Below are positions 1-9,411 of a stretch of DNA of 64,000 nt, one piece after another. The stretch covers positions 1 to 64,000 of the forward strand of contig NZ_AGBX01000006.1 in assembly GCF_000225825.1 (NCBI RefSeq), written 5' to 3'. This DNA is from Brachybacterium squillarum M-6-3. GTDB lineage: Bacteria; Actinomycetota; Actinomycetes; Actinomycetales; Dermabacteraceae. Positions within the stretch are counted from its first letter, which is position 1. Each line of letters starts with the position of its first letter. The notes beneath the pieces were generated by a model that saw only the letters and a program-made list of their open reading frames with translations, searched no databases and was not told the DNA's origin. The translations under genes were made by a program, and so were the position numbers.

Positions 1-2
1 GC

Positions 3-932
3 GGCGCGGCCGCCGAGGAGACCCGCCGCGGACGGACCCCGTCCGCCCGGACCCGCGCGGGCTCCGGCCCCGCCCCCCGCCCGGCGGCGAACACCGGCGA
101 TCGTCGGCCCCGCCAGGACCCCGCCCCCGCCCGCCCGGCGCCGCGCCCCGAACCCGCCGCCCCGGAGGAGCCCCGCCCCCGCGGCCGCGAGCGCGTGGTC
201 GAGGCCACCGACCGCTTCCGCGGGATGGTCGCCGGCAAGCCCTGGCGCCGCCGCCGCCGGGCGATCCTCGCCTCGCTGGCCGCGCTCGCGCTGCTGGCCG
301 TGATCGCCCTCGGCACGGCGGTCTTCCTGCCCGCCCTGCGGCTGCAGCAGGTGAGCATCGAGGGCCTCGGCTACGTCGAGGAGACCGCGGTGCGCGAGGT
401 GACCGAGCAGCACCTGGACGACAGCGTCCTGCTGCTGCCCACCTCCGCGATCGAGGAGGAGATCACCGGGGTGCCCGGGGTCCTCACCGCCGAGGTGCAC
501 CGGGACTGGCCCGACGGCGCCACCGTCACCGTCACCGAGCGCGAGGCCGTCGCCCAGCTCACCCGGCAGGACGGCTCCACCGCCGTACTCGACGCCCAGG
601 GCGTGGAGCTGCCCGCGGCCGCCGCCGAGGGCGCCGAGCTGGTGCCGCTGACCGTCGCCCCCGATGCGGAGGACCCGGACGGCGCCACCGAGGCGATGAG
701 CGAGGTGCTCGCCTCCGTCCCCTCCCCGCTGCGCGGCGCCGTGGTCGACATGACCGCCTCCACCCGCAGCGACGTCAGCTTCACCCTGAGCCTCGAGGAC
801 GGGGACACGAAGACCGTCGTCTGGGGCGACACGGCCGACGCGGACCTCAAGGCGGAGGTGGTGCAGGCGCTCCTCGGCCAGGGCGGCGGCACCATCGACG
901 TCTCCTCCCCGATCGCCCCGGTCACCCGCTGA
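3..932 (+). CDS. ftsQ: cell division protein FtsQ (5' end outside window)
   Basis: FtsQ is the bitopic divisome protein that bridges early and late division proteins through its periplasmic POTRA domain. The frame is open from the left edge and encodes a Pro/Arg/Ala-rich cytoplasmic tail, so the gene probably starts upstream. The first in-window start is a GTG at 195 without a ribosome site, which makes a start there less likely. Counted from 195, an RRRRR stretch precedes one membrane segment (about residues 23-46), followed by a POTRA-type region beginning LRLQQVSIEGLGYV and containing TVTEREAVA. It lies directly upstream of ftsZ, the usual division and cell-wall order. Identity is secure; only the N-terminus is uncertain. 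Confidence 0.9.
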   Translation, partial: GAAAEETRRGRTPSARTRAGSGPAPRPAANTGDRRPRQDPAPARPAPRPEPAAPEEPRPRGRERVVEATDRFRGMVAGKPWRRRRRAILASLAALALLAVIALGTAVFLPALRLQQVSIEGLGYVEETAVREVTEQHLDDSVLLLPTSAIEEEITGVPGVLTAEVHRDWPDGATVTVTEREAVAQLTRQDGSTAVLDAQGVELPAAAAEGAELVPLTVAPDAEDPDGATEAMSEVLASVPSPLRGAVVDMTASTRSDVSFTLSLEDGDTKTVVWGDTADADLKAEVVQALLGQGGGTIDVSSPIAPVTR

Positions 933-1029
933 GGCGCTCCCGCGCGGTCCCCGCCCGCGGGATCGGGCGAACCGGGCTGACCGGGAGTGATCCACCTCCG
1001 GTCCGCGACGCGACACGCGCGGGTGGTCG

Positions 1030-1058
1030 TTGCGCGACCTCCGCGGTGTCCCTAGCGT
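1030..1058 (+). promoter_or_regulatory. putative ftsZ promoter
   Basis: A TTGCGC box at 1030-1035 is followed after exactly 17 bases by TAGCGT at 1053-1058, a good housekeeping-type actinobacterial promoter. It would give ftsZ its own transcript with a leader of roughly 115 nt. A 6-bp inverted repeat (GAACCT/AGGTTC, 1088-1106) lies in that leader. Confidence 0.55.
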
Positions 1059-1179
1059 CGAGAGCGTGCACGGACGGCACGAAGTCCGAACCTCAACTTC
1101 AGGTTCAGGGTTTCCCCGGACGTCGACCAGGACCCGCGTCGCCACCTCGGCAGGCGCCAGACAAGAGCAAGGACCACAC

Positions 1180-2465
<1,286 letters not shown>

Positions 2466-2469
<4 letters not shown>

Positions 2470-3212
2470 CGAGCACCCCCCTCAGCGCACGGGCCCCGCG
2501 GCATCGCGGGGCCCGTGCCCTGTTCACGGGCCGTGCCGGCGGCGTGAGTGCGGGGGAGTTCTCCTCCCTGAACCTCGCCCGCCACGTCGGCGACGACCCC
2601 GCCGCCGTCGAGGCCAACCGGGCCCTGCTCGCCGCCGAGCTCGACCTGGATCCCGCCTCCCTGGTCTTCGTGGACCAGGTGCACTCCGCCGAGGTGCACG
2701 TGCTCCCGGCCGAGGGCCCCGCCCCCGTCGTCACCGCCGACGCCATCGTCACCGACCGCCGCGACGTGGCCATCGCGATCATGGTGGCCGACTGCCTTCC
2801 GGTGCTTCTGGTCGACGCCGAGGCCGGCATGATCGGCGCGGCCCACGCCGGGCGGCCCGGGCTGCTCGGCGGCGTGCTCGAGGCGACCGTCGCCGCCATG
2901 CGGGACCTCGGGGCTCGTCCCGAGCGCCTGACCGTGAGCATCGGCCCCTCCGTCTGCGGCGCCTGCTACGAGGTGCCTGCCGAGATGCGGGAGGCCGGCG
3001 CGACACTGCTGCCCGCCGCCGCGGCCACCACCCGCTGGGGCACTCCCGCCCTGGACCTGCGCGCCGGCGCCGTCCAGGCCCTGACCCGGCTCGGCGTCCC
3101 CGCAGTGGCGATCGACGCCGACCATCCCTGCACCCTCGAGGACGACACCTACTTCTCCTACCGTCGTCAGGGCCGCACCGGGCGATTCGCCGGGATCATC
3201 GCCCGGGCCTGA
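2466..3212 (+). CDS. pgeF: laccase-domain (YfiH/YlmD) purine nucleoside phosphorylase-type protein
   Basis: This 248-residue protein belongs to the family once called polyphenol oxidase and now known to act on purine nucleosides or to edit peptidoglycan precursors. Visible family motifs are FTGRAGGVS near the N-terminus, the metal-site pieces [16 protein letters not shown] and AAHAGRPG, and [11 protein letters not shown]. The GTG start at 2466 overlaps the ftsZ stop (GTGA); no other in-frame start precedes the conserved FTGRAGGVS. The gene normally follows ftsZ. A very strong hairpin (2487-2518) sits inside codons 8-18, so part of the ftsZ transcription may stop before this gene is read through. 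Confidence 0.9.
2487..2518 (+). terminator. perfect hairpin inside 5' end of pgeF, just after ftsZ stop
   Basis: Two 14-base arms (2487-2500 and 2505-2518) pair perfectly around the 4-base loop GCAT. It starts 18 bases after the ftsZ stop codon. No U-tract follows, so it could act as an attenuator, an mRNA 3'-end stabiliser or a translational block for pgeF. Confidence 0.6.
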
Positions 3213-3409
3213 GCGTCCGACGGAAGCCCTGGTCGCGGCGACGCGGAGGGTGGCGCCGCGGATCACGCGACACACCGGCCGACACGCCGGGCGCGTCCCC
3301 GGCGATCTCCGCGGCCTGGGGTACTTTCGCACCCGAGGGTCCCCGCGCACTCCCCGTGCTTCCCTGGGGCCCATCCGCGTGAGAGCAGCAACGAACCGGG
3401 AGAACTGCG

Positions 3410-3898
3410 ATGGGAACCTGGCGCAACGCCATGGTCGCACTCGGCCTCGCCAACGAGGTCGATGACGAGTACTACGAGGACGAGCGGGACCGGCACGAGG
3501 ATCACGCCGCCACCCGTCGCACCGAGCGCGCCGACGAGGCGCCGACCGAGCGGGAGGCCCAGGTGACCCCGATCCGACAGCGGTCCCACCAGGTGGTGTC
3601 CGTGGCGCCCTCCCCGGAGGAGTCCATGCACCGCATCACGACCATCCACCCGCGCTCGTACAACGACGCCAAGGCGATCGGCGAGTCCTTCCGCGACGGC
3701 GTGCCCGTCATCGTGAACCTCTCCGACATGCAGGACGGGGACGCCAAGCGCATGGTCGACTTCTCGGCCGGTCTGGTCTTCGGTCTGCGCGGCACCATCG
3801 AGCGCGTGACCTCCAAGGTCTTCCTGCTCTCCCCGGAGTTCGTCCAGGTCGACGGTGACACCACGGCCGACGAGGGCAGCTTCTACAACCAGAGCTGA
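3410..3898 (+). CDS. sepF: cell division protein SepF
   Basis: SepF anchors FtsZ filaments to the membrane in Gram-positive bacteria and is the main FtsZ anchor in actinobacteria. The start MGTWRNAMVALGLANEVDDEYYEDE is the classic amphipathic membrane-binding helix followed by an acidic stretch. A linker of about 40 residues leads to the SepF core, with IHPRSYNDAKAIGESF, VPVIVNLSDMQ and VDFSAGLVFGLRG. The 162-residue length is normal. GGGAG precedes the ATG. In the usual actinobacterial order a YggS-type PLP protein lies between pgeF and sepF; here that position is a 197-bp non-coding gap that may hold a promoter (TACTTT at 3322-3327). Confidence 0.96.
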   Translation: MGTWRNAMVALGLANEVDDEYYEDERDRHEDHAATRRTERADEAPTEREAQVTPIRQRSHQVVSVAPSPEESMHRITTIHPRSYNDAKAIGESFRDGVPVIVNLSDMQDGDAKRMVDFSAGLVFGLRGTIERVTSKVFLLSPEFVQVDGDTTADEGSFYNQS

Positions 3899-3903
3899 GC
3901 GCC

Positions 3904-4194
3904 GTGCAGATTGTCGCGGCGGTGCTGTACATCGCGCTGCTGCTGTACCTGATCACGCTCATCGCCCGCCTGGTGCTGGAGTGGGTGCAGGCCTACGCCC
4001 GCGACTACCGGCCCAGCGGCATCGTGCTGGTGCTCTTCGAGCTGGTCTACACGCTGACCGATCCGCCGGTGAACGGCCTGCGGCGACTGATCCCGCCGCT
4101 GCGGATCGGCGCCGTGGCCATCGATCTCAGCCTGATGATCCTGCTGCTGGGGGGCTGGTTCCTGCTCTCCCTGCTGGCAGGCCTGGCCTCCTGA
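3904..4194 (+). CDS. YggT family membrane protein
   Basis: This 96-residue protein has two hydrophobic blocks, about residues 2-22 and 72-94, with the conserved YggT middle part (LVLEWVQAYARDYRPSG and YTLTDPPVNGLRRLIPPLRIG). The family occurs almost always beside sepF in division clusters; its biochemical role is not established, though links to cell shape and osmotic tolerance have been reported. The GTG start lies 5 bases after the sepF stop, so the two are almost certainly co-transcribed. Confidence 0.9.
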   Translation: MQIVAAVLYIALLLYLITLIARLVLEWVQAYARDYRPSGIVLVLFELVYTLTDPPVNGLRRLIPPLRIGAVAIDLSLMILLLGGWFLLSLLAGLAS

Positions 4195-4303
4195 GGCCTC
4201 CCGACCCCGCCGCCGGGACGGCTCGGTGCCTCGGCGAGGCCCACGCGACCTGGGGCATTGATCACCCTGGGCCGGAGGTGGCGAGCGCCCACCCTCCATC
4301 GGA

Positions 4304-4309
4304 TAGGCT
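4304..4309 (+). promoter_or_regulatory. putative -10 box for divIVA
   Basis: TAGGCT lies 64 bases before the divIVA ATG in a 179-bp gap. No good -35 box is visible at the expected distance, so this is tentative. GAAGGTGA just before 4374 is a clear ribosome site. Confidence 0.35.
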
Positions 4310-4373
4310 GTCCGGCGACGGTGCACGGGCCGAACCCTGCGCCCCGACTTCCACACTGACGAGAAGGTGACCC

Positions 4374-5051
4374 ATGGCTCTGATGCCTGATGACCTGCTG
4401 AACAAGCGGTTCACCCCGGTTCGGTTCTCCGAGGGCTACGACATGGACGAGGTGGACAACTACCTCGACAACGACATCCTGCCGCGGCTCCAGGAGCTCA
4501 TCGACGAGAACACCCGTCTGACCACCGAGCTCGAGCAGGCCCAGAGCCGCATCGCCGAGCTCGAGTCGGCCCCGGCCATGGCGGCCGCCGCCGAGTCGCC
4601 GGTGGAGGACGAGGTCGAGGGGACCCCCGCCGAGGAGTCCCCGGTCGTCGAGGCCGAGGAGACCGAGGGCGTCGTCGTCGCGGAGCCCGAGCCCGCCGCC
4701 CAGACCGGCGAGCAGTCGGCCGCGCAGGCCCCGGACCAGTCCGCCGCCGGCATCATCGCCTTGGCCAATCGTCTGCATGACGAGTACGTCAAGAACGGCG
4801 AGGACGAGCGCGACCGCCTCATCACCGAGGCCAACGACGAGCACCGCCGGATCGTCGGCGAGGCCGAGGAGAAGTCCCGCAGCACCCTGGCCGCCCTCGA
4901 GGAGACCAAGGCCGATCTCGAGAAGTCCATCGAGGGTCTGCGCACCTTCGAGCGCGACTACCGCAACCGCCTGCGGAACTACCTCGAGAACCAGCTCCGC
5001 GAGCTCGACACCGACGAGACGCAGGACAAGCAGGCGACCTACGGCCTGTGA
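4374..5051 (+). CDS. divIVA: DivIVA/Wag31 polar growth scaffold protein
   Basis: DivIVA (Wag31 in mycobacteria) binds curved membrane at poles and septa and organises cell-wall growth. The N-terminal lipid-binding module is clear: LLNKRFTPVRFSEGYDMDEVDNYLD at residues 8-32. The first coiled coil (about 35-65) is followed by an acidic Pro/Glu/Ala-rich linker (about 66-120) and a second coiled-coil region to the end. The length of 225 residues is short to normal for the family. A ribosome site precedes the ATG. The stop overlaps the lspA start as GTGTGA. Confidence 0.95.
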   Translation: MALMPDDLLNKRFTPVRFSEGYDMDEVDNYLDNDILPRLQELIDENTRLTTELEQAQSRIAELESAPAMAAAAESPVEDEVEGTPAEESPVVEAEETEGVVVAEPEPAAQTGEQSAAQAPDQSAAGIIALANRLHDEYVKNGEDERDRLITEANDEHRRIVGEAEEKSRSTLAALEETKADLEKSIEGLRTFERDYRNRLRNYLENQLRELDTDETQDKQATYGL

Positions 5052-5674
5052 GCCGCACCGCCTCCTCCGCCACGAGCGCCGATCCCACCGGGGTCGGCGC
5101 TCGTCGCCGTGCGGGCCTGGGCCTCGGCCCCGTGCTGGTCATCGTCCTGTTCCTGGGCGGCGCCATCGCCCTGATCGACCAGCTCACCAAGAACTGGGCC
5201 GAGGCGAACCTGCCACTGCTGGACCCGCAGCCTTTCCTCGGTGAGTTCCTGCAGTTCACCCTGCTGTACAACTCGGGGGCCGCCTGGGGAATGGGCTCCG
5301 GCATCACCCCCGTGGTGACCGTGCTGCAGATCGGCATCGCGATCGGCGTGGTCGTGTTCGCGGTGCGGGCCGTCCGCTCGTCCTGGTACGCGCTCGCCCT
5401 GGCGATGATCCTCGGCGGGGCGCTCGGCAACATCCATGACCGGCTGCTGCGCCCGCCCGGCCCCTTCCGCGGGGAGGTCGTCGACTTCCTCGAGCTGCCC
5501 AACTGGCCCGTGTTCAACATCGCCGACATGGGCGTGGTCGGCGGTGCCATCCTGGTGGTGCTGCTCGGCGTGATCGGCGTGTCCCCGGACCCGGCCCGCG
5601 AGGCCGAGGAGGACGCCGCGGCCGCCGCCGCCGGGGGCGATGCGGAGCCCCAGGGCACGGAGGAGGGCCGGTGA
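5048..5674 (+). CDS. lspA: lipoprotein signal peptidase (signal peptidase II)
   Basis: LspA is the membrane aspartyl protease that removes signal peptides from prolipoproteins after diacylglyceryl modification. Four membrane segments are visible. The two catalytic aspartates lie in GNIHDR (Asp131) and FNIADM (Asp160), both intact, and the early motif IDQLTKNWAEANL is typical. The 208-residue length includes an N-terminal extension of about 25 residues and an acidic, Ala-rich tail. The GTG start overlaps the divIVA stop, and the stop overlaps the rluD-type gene, so the three genes form one operon. Confidence 0.96.
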   Translation: MSRTASSATSADPTGVGARRRAGLGLGPVLVIVLFLGGAIALIDQLTKNWAEANLPLLDPQPFLGEFLQFTLLYNSGAAWGMGSGITPVVTVLQIGIAIGVVVFAVRAVRSSWYALALAMILGGALGNIHDRLLRPPGPFRGEVVDFLELPNWPVFNIADMGVVGGAILVVLLGVIGVSPDPAREAEEDAAAAAAGGDAEPQGTEEGR

Positions 5675-6621
5675 GCGGATCGCGGATGCTGATGGTCCCC
5701 GACGGCCTCGCCGGGGAGCGCATCGACACCGGCCTGTCCCGTCTGCTGGGCCTGTCCCGCACCCGCGCCGCCGAGCTCATCGACGCGGGACTGGTCGAGG
5801 TCGAGGGCCGCGCCCCCTCGCGCTCCCAGCGCCTCGAGGGCGGCACCCTGCTGAGCGTCGAGATCCCCGAGGAGAAGCCCGCCGTCGCGGTGCGCCCCCG
5901 GATCGCCGAGGGCATGGCCCTCGTGCACCAGGACGAGGACCTGGTCGTCATCGACAAGCCGGTCGGCGTCGCTGCCCACCCCAGCGCCGGCTGGTCCGGC
6001 CCCACCGTGCTCGGCCACCTCGCCGCCGCCGGGGTCTCGATCTCCACCAGCGGGGATCCGGAGCGGCAGGGCATCGTCTCCCGGCTCGACGTCGGCACCA
6101 GCGGCCTGATGGTGGTCGCCCGCACCGAGCGCGCCTACACCCGGCTCAAGGACGCCTTCCGTGCCCGCGAGGTCGGCAAGATCTACCACGCCATCTGCCA
6201 GGGCACCCCCGAGCAGTCCGTCGGCACCATCGCGGCCGCCATCGGCCGGTCCCCGCAGCACGACTACAAGTTCGCGGTGCGCAGCGACGGCAAGCCGTCG
6301 GTCACCCACTACGAGACCCTTCAGGACCTGCACGGCGCGACGCTGCTGCGGGTGAAGCTCGAGACCGGCCGCACCCACCAGATCCGGGTGCACCTGTCCG
6401 CCCTGCACCATCCGTTGGTGGGGGACCCGCTGTACGGCTCGGACCCGACGGTTGCGGCCCGGGTCGGGCTGGATCGGCAGTGGCTGCATGCGATGGAGCT
6501 GAGCTTCGTGCACCCCGTCAGCGGGGAGCCGGTCAGCTTCACCTCCACCTACCCGGACGACCTCGCCGCCGCCCTCGAGGCCCTGCGCACCAGCCCGGGA
6601 CGGACCGGCGTCGGGGGCTAG
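5671..6621 (+). CDS. RluA/RluD family 23S rRNA pseudouridine synthase
   Basis: The product has an N-terminal S4 RNA-binding domain (about residues 12-70, with DTGLSRLLGLSRTRAAELIDAGLVEV) and a pseudouridine synthase domain. The catalytic aspartate is Asp140 in SRLDVGTSGLMVVA. Further family motifs are VIDKPVGVAAHPS, GKIYHAI and ETGRTHQIRVHLSALHHPLVGDPLYG. At 316 residues it has the length of RluD, which modifies helix 69 of 23S rRNA; the exact target cannot be read from sequence. The start overlaps lspA by 4 bases. The lspA-rluD pairing is widespread. Its stop codon overlaps the stop of the convergent patatin-like gene within CTAG. Confidence 0.93.
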   Translation: MSGSRMLMVPDGLAGERIDTGLSRLLGLSRTRAAELIDAGLVEVEGRAPSRSQRLEGGTLLSVEIPEEKPAVAVRPRIAEGMALVHQDEDLVVIDKPVGVAAHPSAGWSGPTVLGHLAAAGVSISTSGDPERQGIVSRLDVGTSGLMVVARTERAYTRLKDAFRAREVGKIYHAICQGTPEQSVGTIAAAIGRSPQHDYKFAVRSDGKPSVTHYETLQDLHGATLLRVKLETGRTHQIRVHLSALHHPLVGDPLYGSDPTVAARVGLDRQWLHAMELSFVHPVSGEPVSFTSTYPDDLAAALEALRTSPGRTGVGG

Positions 6622-7414
6622 AGCCCGGCGGTGTCCAGCGTCCGTGCGGTCTCCGCGCGGCCCGCCTCGATCACCCGCTCCAGCCGGTGGAACTCGAGCG
6701 TGCTGCCGGCCGCGGGCGGCACCGAGACCAGCACATGCTCCGGGGCGTCCGCGAGCACCTGCGTCTCGATGGTGCGCAGCATGATGTCGAAGGTGGCGAC
6801 GGTGATACCGGGCAGGTGGCGCAGCAGCCGCGGCGGCCGAGCCCAGGGCTCCTGTCCGGACCCCATCACGCTGACCACCACGAGCGCCTCCGCCTCGGGA
6901 TGGCGCTCGGCCGGGACGGGCAGCGGGGCGGTGAGGGTGCCGTCGGCCAGCGCGTGACGCAGGCGCCCGCCCGGTCCGCGATGGAGCTGCGGCACGAAGG
7001 CGCCGGGGATCGCGGTGGAGGCACGCACCGCCTCGGTGAGGCTGCCGCGGGTCAGCTCCACCGTGGTGCCGGTGGCCAGGTCGGAGGTGATCGCGGCGAA
7101 GGGCAGCGGCAGCTCCTCGATGCGGGTCGAGCCCCAGAGCCCGTCCAGCAGGCGGTGCAGGCCGCGCGCGCCCACCAGGCCTCTGGTCGAGAGCGAGGGG
7201 AGAGGTGCCGGGGAAGCGTCCACCAGCGCAGCGCACGGGCCTCCGCCTCGAGCGCGTCCAGGGTGCCGGTGGCCCAGGCGCCGCCGACCATCGCCCCCAT
7301 CGACGTGGCGCGGATCCGCACCGGCTGGTGCCCGCGCGCCTCCAGCTCCCGCAGCACCCCGATGTGCGCCACCCCGCGGGCGGCCCCCGATCCCAGCACC
7401 AGATCGATCTTCAT
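6618..7414 (-). pseudogene. patatin-like phospholipase, broken by one frameshift
   Basis: Read leftward from the ATG at 7414 (preceded by AGAGGGA), the product begins MKIDLVLGSGAARGVAHIGVL, the patatin oxyanion loop, followed by the nucleophile region ATSMGAMVGG (usually GTSMG). This frame then runs into unrelated sequence. In the neighbouring frame the family continues with VDASPAPLPSLSTRGLVGARGL, SDLATGTTVELTRGSL, VRASTAIPGAFVP and the catalytic-Asp region ADGTLTAPLPV, to the stop at 6618. Adding a single C near 7223-7224 (a third G in the gene's TGGTGG) would rejoin both parts. It is either a recent loss-of-function mutation or a base-calling error. The repaired protein would be about 265 residues. 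Confidence 0.8.
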
Positions 7415-7485
7415 CCCATCCCTCTTGTCGTCGTGCCCGCTCAGGGTCGCACGGACGGGCGCCGCGGACGCGATAGCGTCGAGGC

Positions 7486-8211
7486 ATGAGCGAGAACGCG
7501 CCCCGCACCGGATCCGAGCTCCGCCGCCGCCTGCTGGCGGGGGAGGACCTGCCGGTCGAGCGCATCGCCCGCCTGATCGGCCTGGACCCGCAGGCCGCCG
7601 AGGTGCAGCTGCGCGAGCCGGAGCGGATCCGGGAGGCCGTCCGCGAGGCCGCCGCCCGCTACCACGAGGCCGTCGAGGAGCAGCGGGAGGGCCGCGCCCC
7701 CACTACCCCGCTGGCCTCCGATCCCGACTTCCCGACCGGCGTGGGCATGGCCCTGGTCGGCGCGGCCCTGCTGTGGGAGGTGCCCGAGGTGGTGCCGCGC
7801 CTGGCGCTGGTGGTCGCGGCCGACCTCACCGCGGACGGCGAGCTGGAGCTGGCGGCGAGCTACGTGGCGCTGGTGCGGGAGACCGCCCTGCCGGGCCGCG
7901 ACGACGCCGCGGCCTGGGCCGCGCAGTCCCTGCTGGTCACCCTGTTCCAGCGCACCGGGGACGCGGCCCGCGCGGAGGAGCTCTCCCGCGACCTTGTCGC
8001 CCACGGCGTGCCCTTGGACCTGTGGCAGCAGGCCGACCCGCGCCTGCCGGACGACTCCCTGGCCTGGCACGGCGGAGCCTTCGAGGGCGGCATCCCGCCG
8101 CGCCGCGACGAGCGCGGCCTCGCCTTCGAGGACGTCCACGACTACCTGCGGATCCTGCTGCGCGACATGCGCCGCGAGCAGGAGGCCGAGGACGACGCCG
8201 CAGGCCTGTGA
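7486..8211 (+). CDS. hypothetical protein, helical repeat-like
   Basis: I do not recognise this 241-residue protein. It is Ala/Glu/Leu-rich, lacks signal peptide and membrane segments, and looks like an all-helical, TPR-type fold: a DNA-binding-like stretch near the start (LPVERIARLIGLDPQAAEVQL), then repeated amphipathic helices (DGELELAASYVALVRE, AAWAAQSLLVTLFQRTGDAARAEELSRDL). The middle resembles part of the reverse-strand gene at 8472-9302. A TAGCGT box (7474-7479) ends 6 bases before the ATG, so it is probably leaderless. Its last codons (EDDAAGL and stop) begin the first copy of the long direct repeat. Confidence 0.75.
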   Translation: MSENAPRTGSELRRRLLAGEDLPVERIARLIGLDPQAAEVQLREPERIREAVREAAARYHEAVEEQREGRAPTTPLASDPDFPTGVGMALVGAALLWEVPEVVPRLALVVAADLTADGELELAASYVALVRETALPGRDDAAAWAAQSLLVTLFQRTGDAARAEELSRDLVAHGVPLDLWQQADPRLPDDSLAWHGGAFEGGIPPRRDERGLAFEDVHDYLRILLRDMRREQEAEDDAAGL

Positions 8212-8400
8212 TCTCCGGGGTCGTGGCGCGTCCTGTCCACCGGACCCCTCAGATCGCAGGCGGCGTGCATATCGCAGGCCACCTGTCACCTGAGTGCATC
8301 GGATGGACAGGGGCGTTGCGGCGTGTCCACCAGATGGAGCGTGAGCGACGGTGCCCCGCCCGTGCGCGACCGCTGTCGCGCACGCTCCATCTCATGGACA
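8188..8400. repeat. long direct repeat, copy 1 (~213 bp)
   Basis: This segment matches 10162-10372 in the same orientation at roughly 90% identity by eye, with one small indel region. It starts inside the last codons of the upstream gene and spans the whole intergenic structure. It contains two nested inverted repeats: CCTGTCCACCGGA at 8232-8244 against TCGGATGGACAGG at 8299-8311, and a longer hairpin at 8324-8351 against 8370-8400. The two copies bracket the 2-kb island. Confidence 0.9.
8324..8400. terminator. long imperfect hairpin within direct repeat copy 1
   Basis: The left arm (8324-8351, beginning TGTCCACCAGATGGAGCGTG) pairs with the right arm (8370-8400, containing CACGCTCCATCTCATGGACA) with few mismatches. 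It would end transcription of the gene at 7486 and, read the other way, of the gene at 8472. It may instead be a transposon-end or REP-type structure. Confidence 0.5.
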
Positions 8401-8471
8401 GCCACCCGCGCGAGGCCGCTCCGCGGAGGCGGGACGACGTGATCCCAGGGCATGCCGCCTCGGACGTCGCG

Positions 8472-9302
8472 TCACCCGACGATCCACTCCTTGTCGATCT
8501 CGTCATCCTCGAGCTCGCGCAGGAGCAGCGTCACCGCATTGAGCGTCAGGCCGTGCAGGCGACGATGACGATGCAGGCCGAAGCGCTCCATGGCGTCGAT
8601 CCAGGCCGGTTCTGCCCAGGCCACAGGCGTTGTCGTGGAACAGGACGCCGGGAGGAGTCCCACCTGTCGCTCTATGCTGACCGCGGGTCCAGCTCCCCAC
8701 GGATCCGCCTCGACGTCATCGCGCGGATGGACGGCCGCCGCCCAGGCTTCGATGTCGCGCCACGACTCGACATCGTGGCCCTGACCCCGCAGGACGTCAC
8801 GGATCTCCTCGGCCTGTTCTCCGTTCCCGCAGCCGGAGAGGGCCGCAGCGAGGACTCCGAGGATCAGCTCGCCGTACGGGACCTCCGACCGACTGGCCAG
8901 GTCGAGGGCCAGCACTGCGAGGTCCCGGGCATCGCGGACGTCGCCGTCCAGAAGGAGACGGCGGGCGACGAGTCCGGCAAGCACTCCTGCGTCGGCCGAG
9001 GTCTCGAGGGCCGCGTGGAGATGCAGACCGCCGAGGACGCGGCGCGCGAGGATCACGGGGAAGTCGGGATGCCGAGAAATTTCCGACGCTGGAGGAACCG
9101 ACCTAGAGCCACGGTGCTCGCACTCGACGATCGCCTCCGCGATGTTCCTCGCCAGCTCCGACAGAGCCCCCGGGCGGTCACTCAGGTCGGCGTGAGGCAC
9201 CCCCGGACAGCAGTCGAGAAGTGCATCGACGGCAGCCCTCGCGCGGCTGCGGATACCGCCCGAGTGCCCCATAGCGGTCGTCATGGCCTCACGTTCTGTC
9301 AT
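8472..9302 (-). CDS. hypothetical protein of the island (helical repeat-like)
   Basis: This 276-residue protein is not recognised. It has no signal or membrane segment and is predicted by eye to be mostly helical. Its central part (HPDFPVILARRVLGGL, LLLDGDVRDARDLAVLALDLA, AALSGCGNGEQAEEIRDVL) lines up loosely with the centre of the protein at 7486-8211 (DPDFP, LTADGELELAASYVALVRE, LFQRTGDAARAEELSRDL), suggesting distant paralogy. The ATG at 9302 gives MTEREAMTTAMG; ATGs at 9284 and 9272 are alternatives. It is divergent from the DUF6308-like gene. Base composition is less GC-rich than the flanks, consistent with acquisition. Confidence 0.65.
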   Translation of the reverse strand: MTEREAMTTAMGHSGGIRSRARAAVDALLDCCPGVPHADLSDRPGALSELARNIAEAIVECEHRGSRSVPPASEISRHPDFPVILARRVLGGLHLHAALETSADAGVLAGLVARRLLLDGDVRDARDLAVLALDLASRSEVPYGELILGVLAAALSGCGNGEQAEEIRDVLRGQGHDVESWRDIEAWAAAVHPRDDVEADPWGAGPAVSIERQVGLLPASCSTTTPVAWAEPAWIDAMERFGLHRHRRLHGLTLNAVTLLLRELEDDEIDKEWIVG

Positions 9303-9411
9303 TCCCGCACCGTAGGCCGGAGGTGTGACAGAAGATGAGCCCGAGCGCGCCCCTCGCGCGGGCTCGGAGCCCAGCGCTCCCCTCGCTGTGCCATCGCCAG
9401 AAGGAGGCCCC

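Noticed and set aside
5640..9338. A 1232-codon frame running across rluD, the patatin gene and the island
   Set aside because: It crosses several genes on both strands and is Arg/Pro/Gly-rich noise; none of its translation resembles a known protein.
9325..9411. Upstream GTG start for the DUF6308-like gene
   Set aside because: The ATG at 9412 has a perfect AAGGAGG; the extension is low-complexity and contains a GAGCCCG...CGGGCTC hairpin more typical of a leader.
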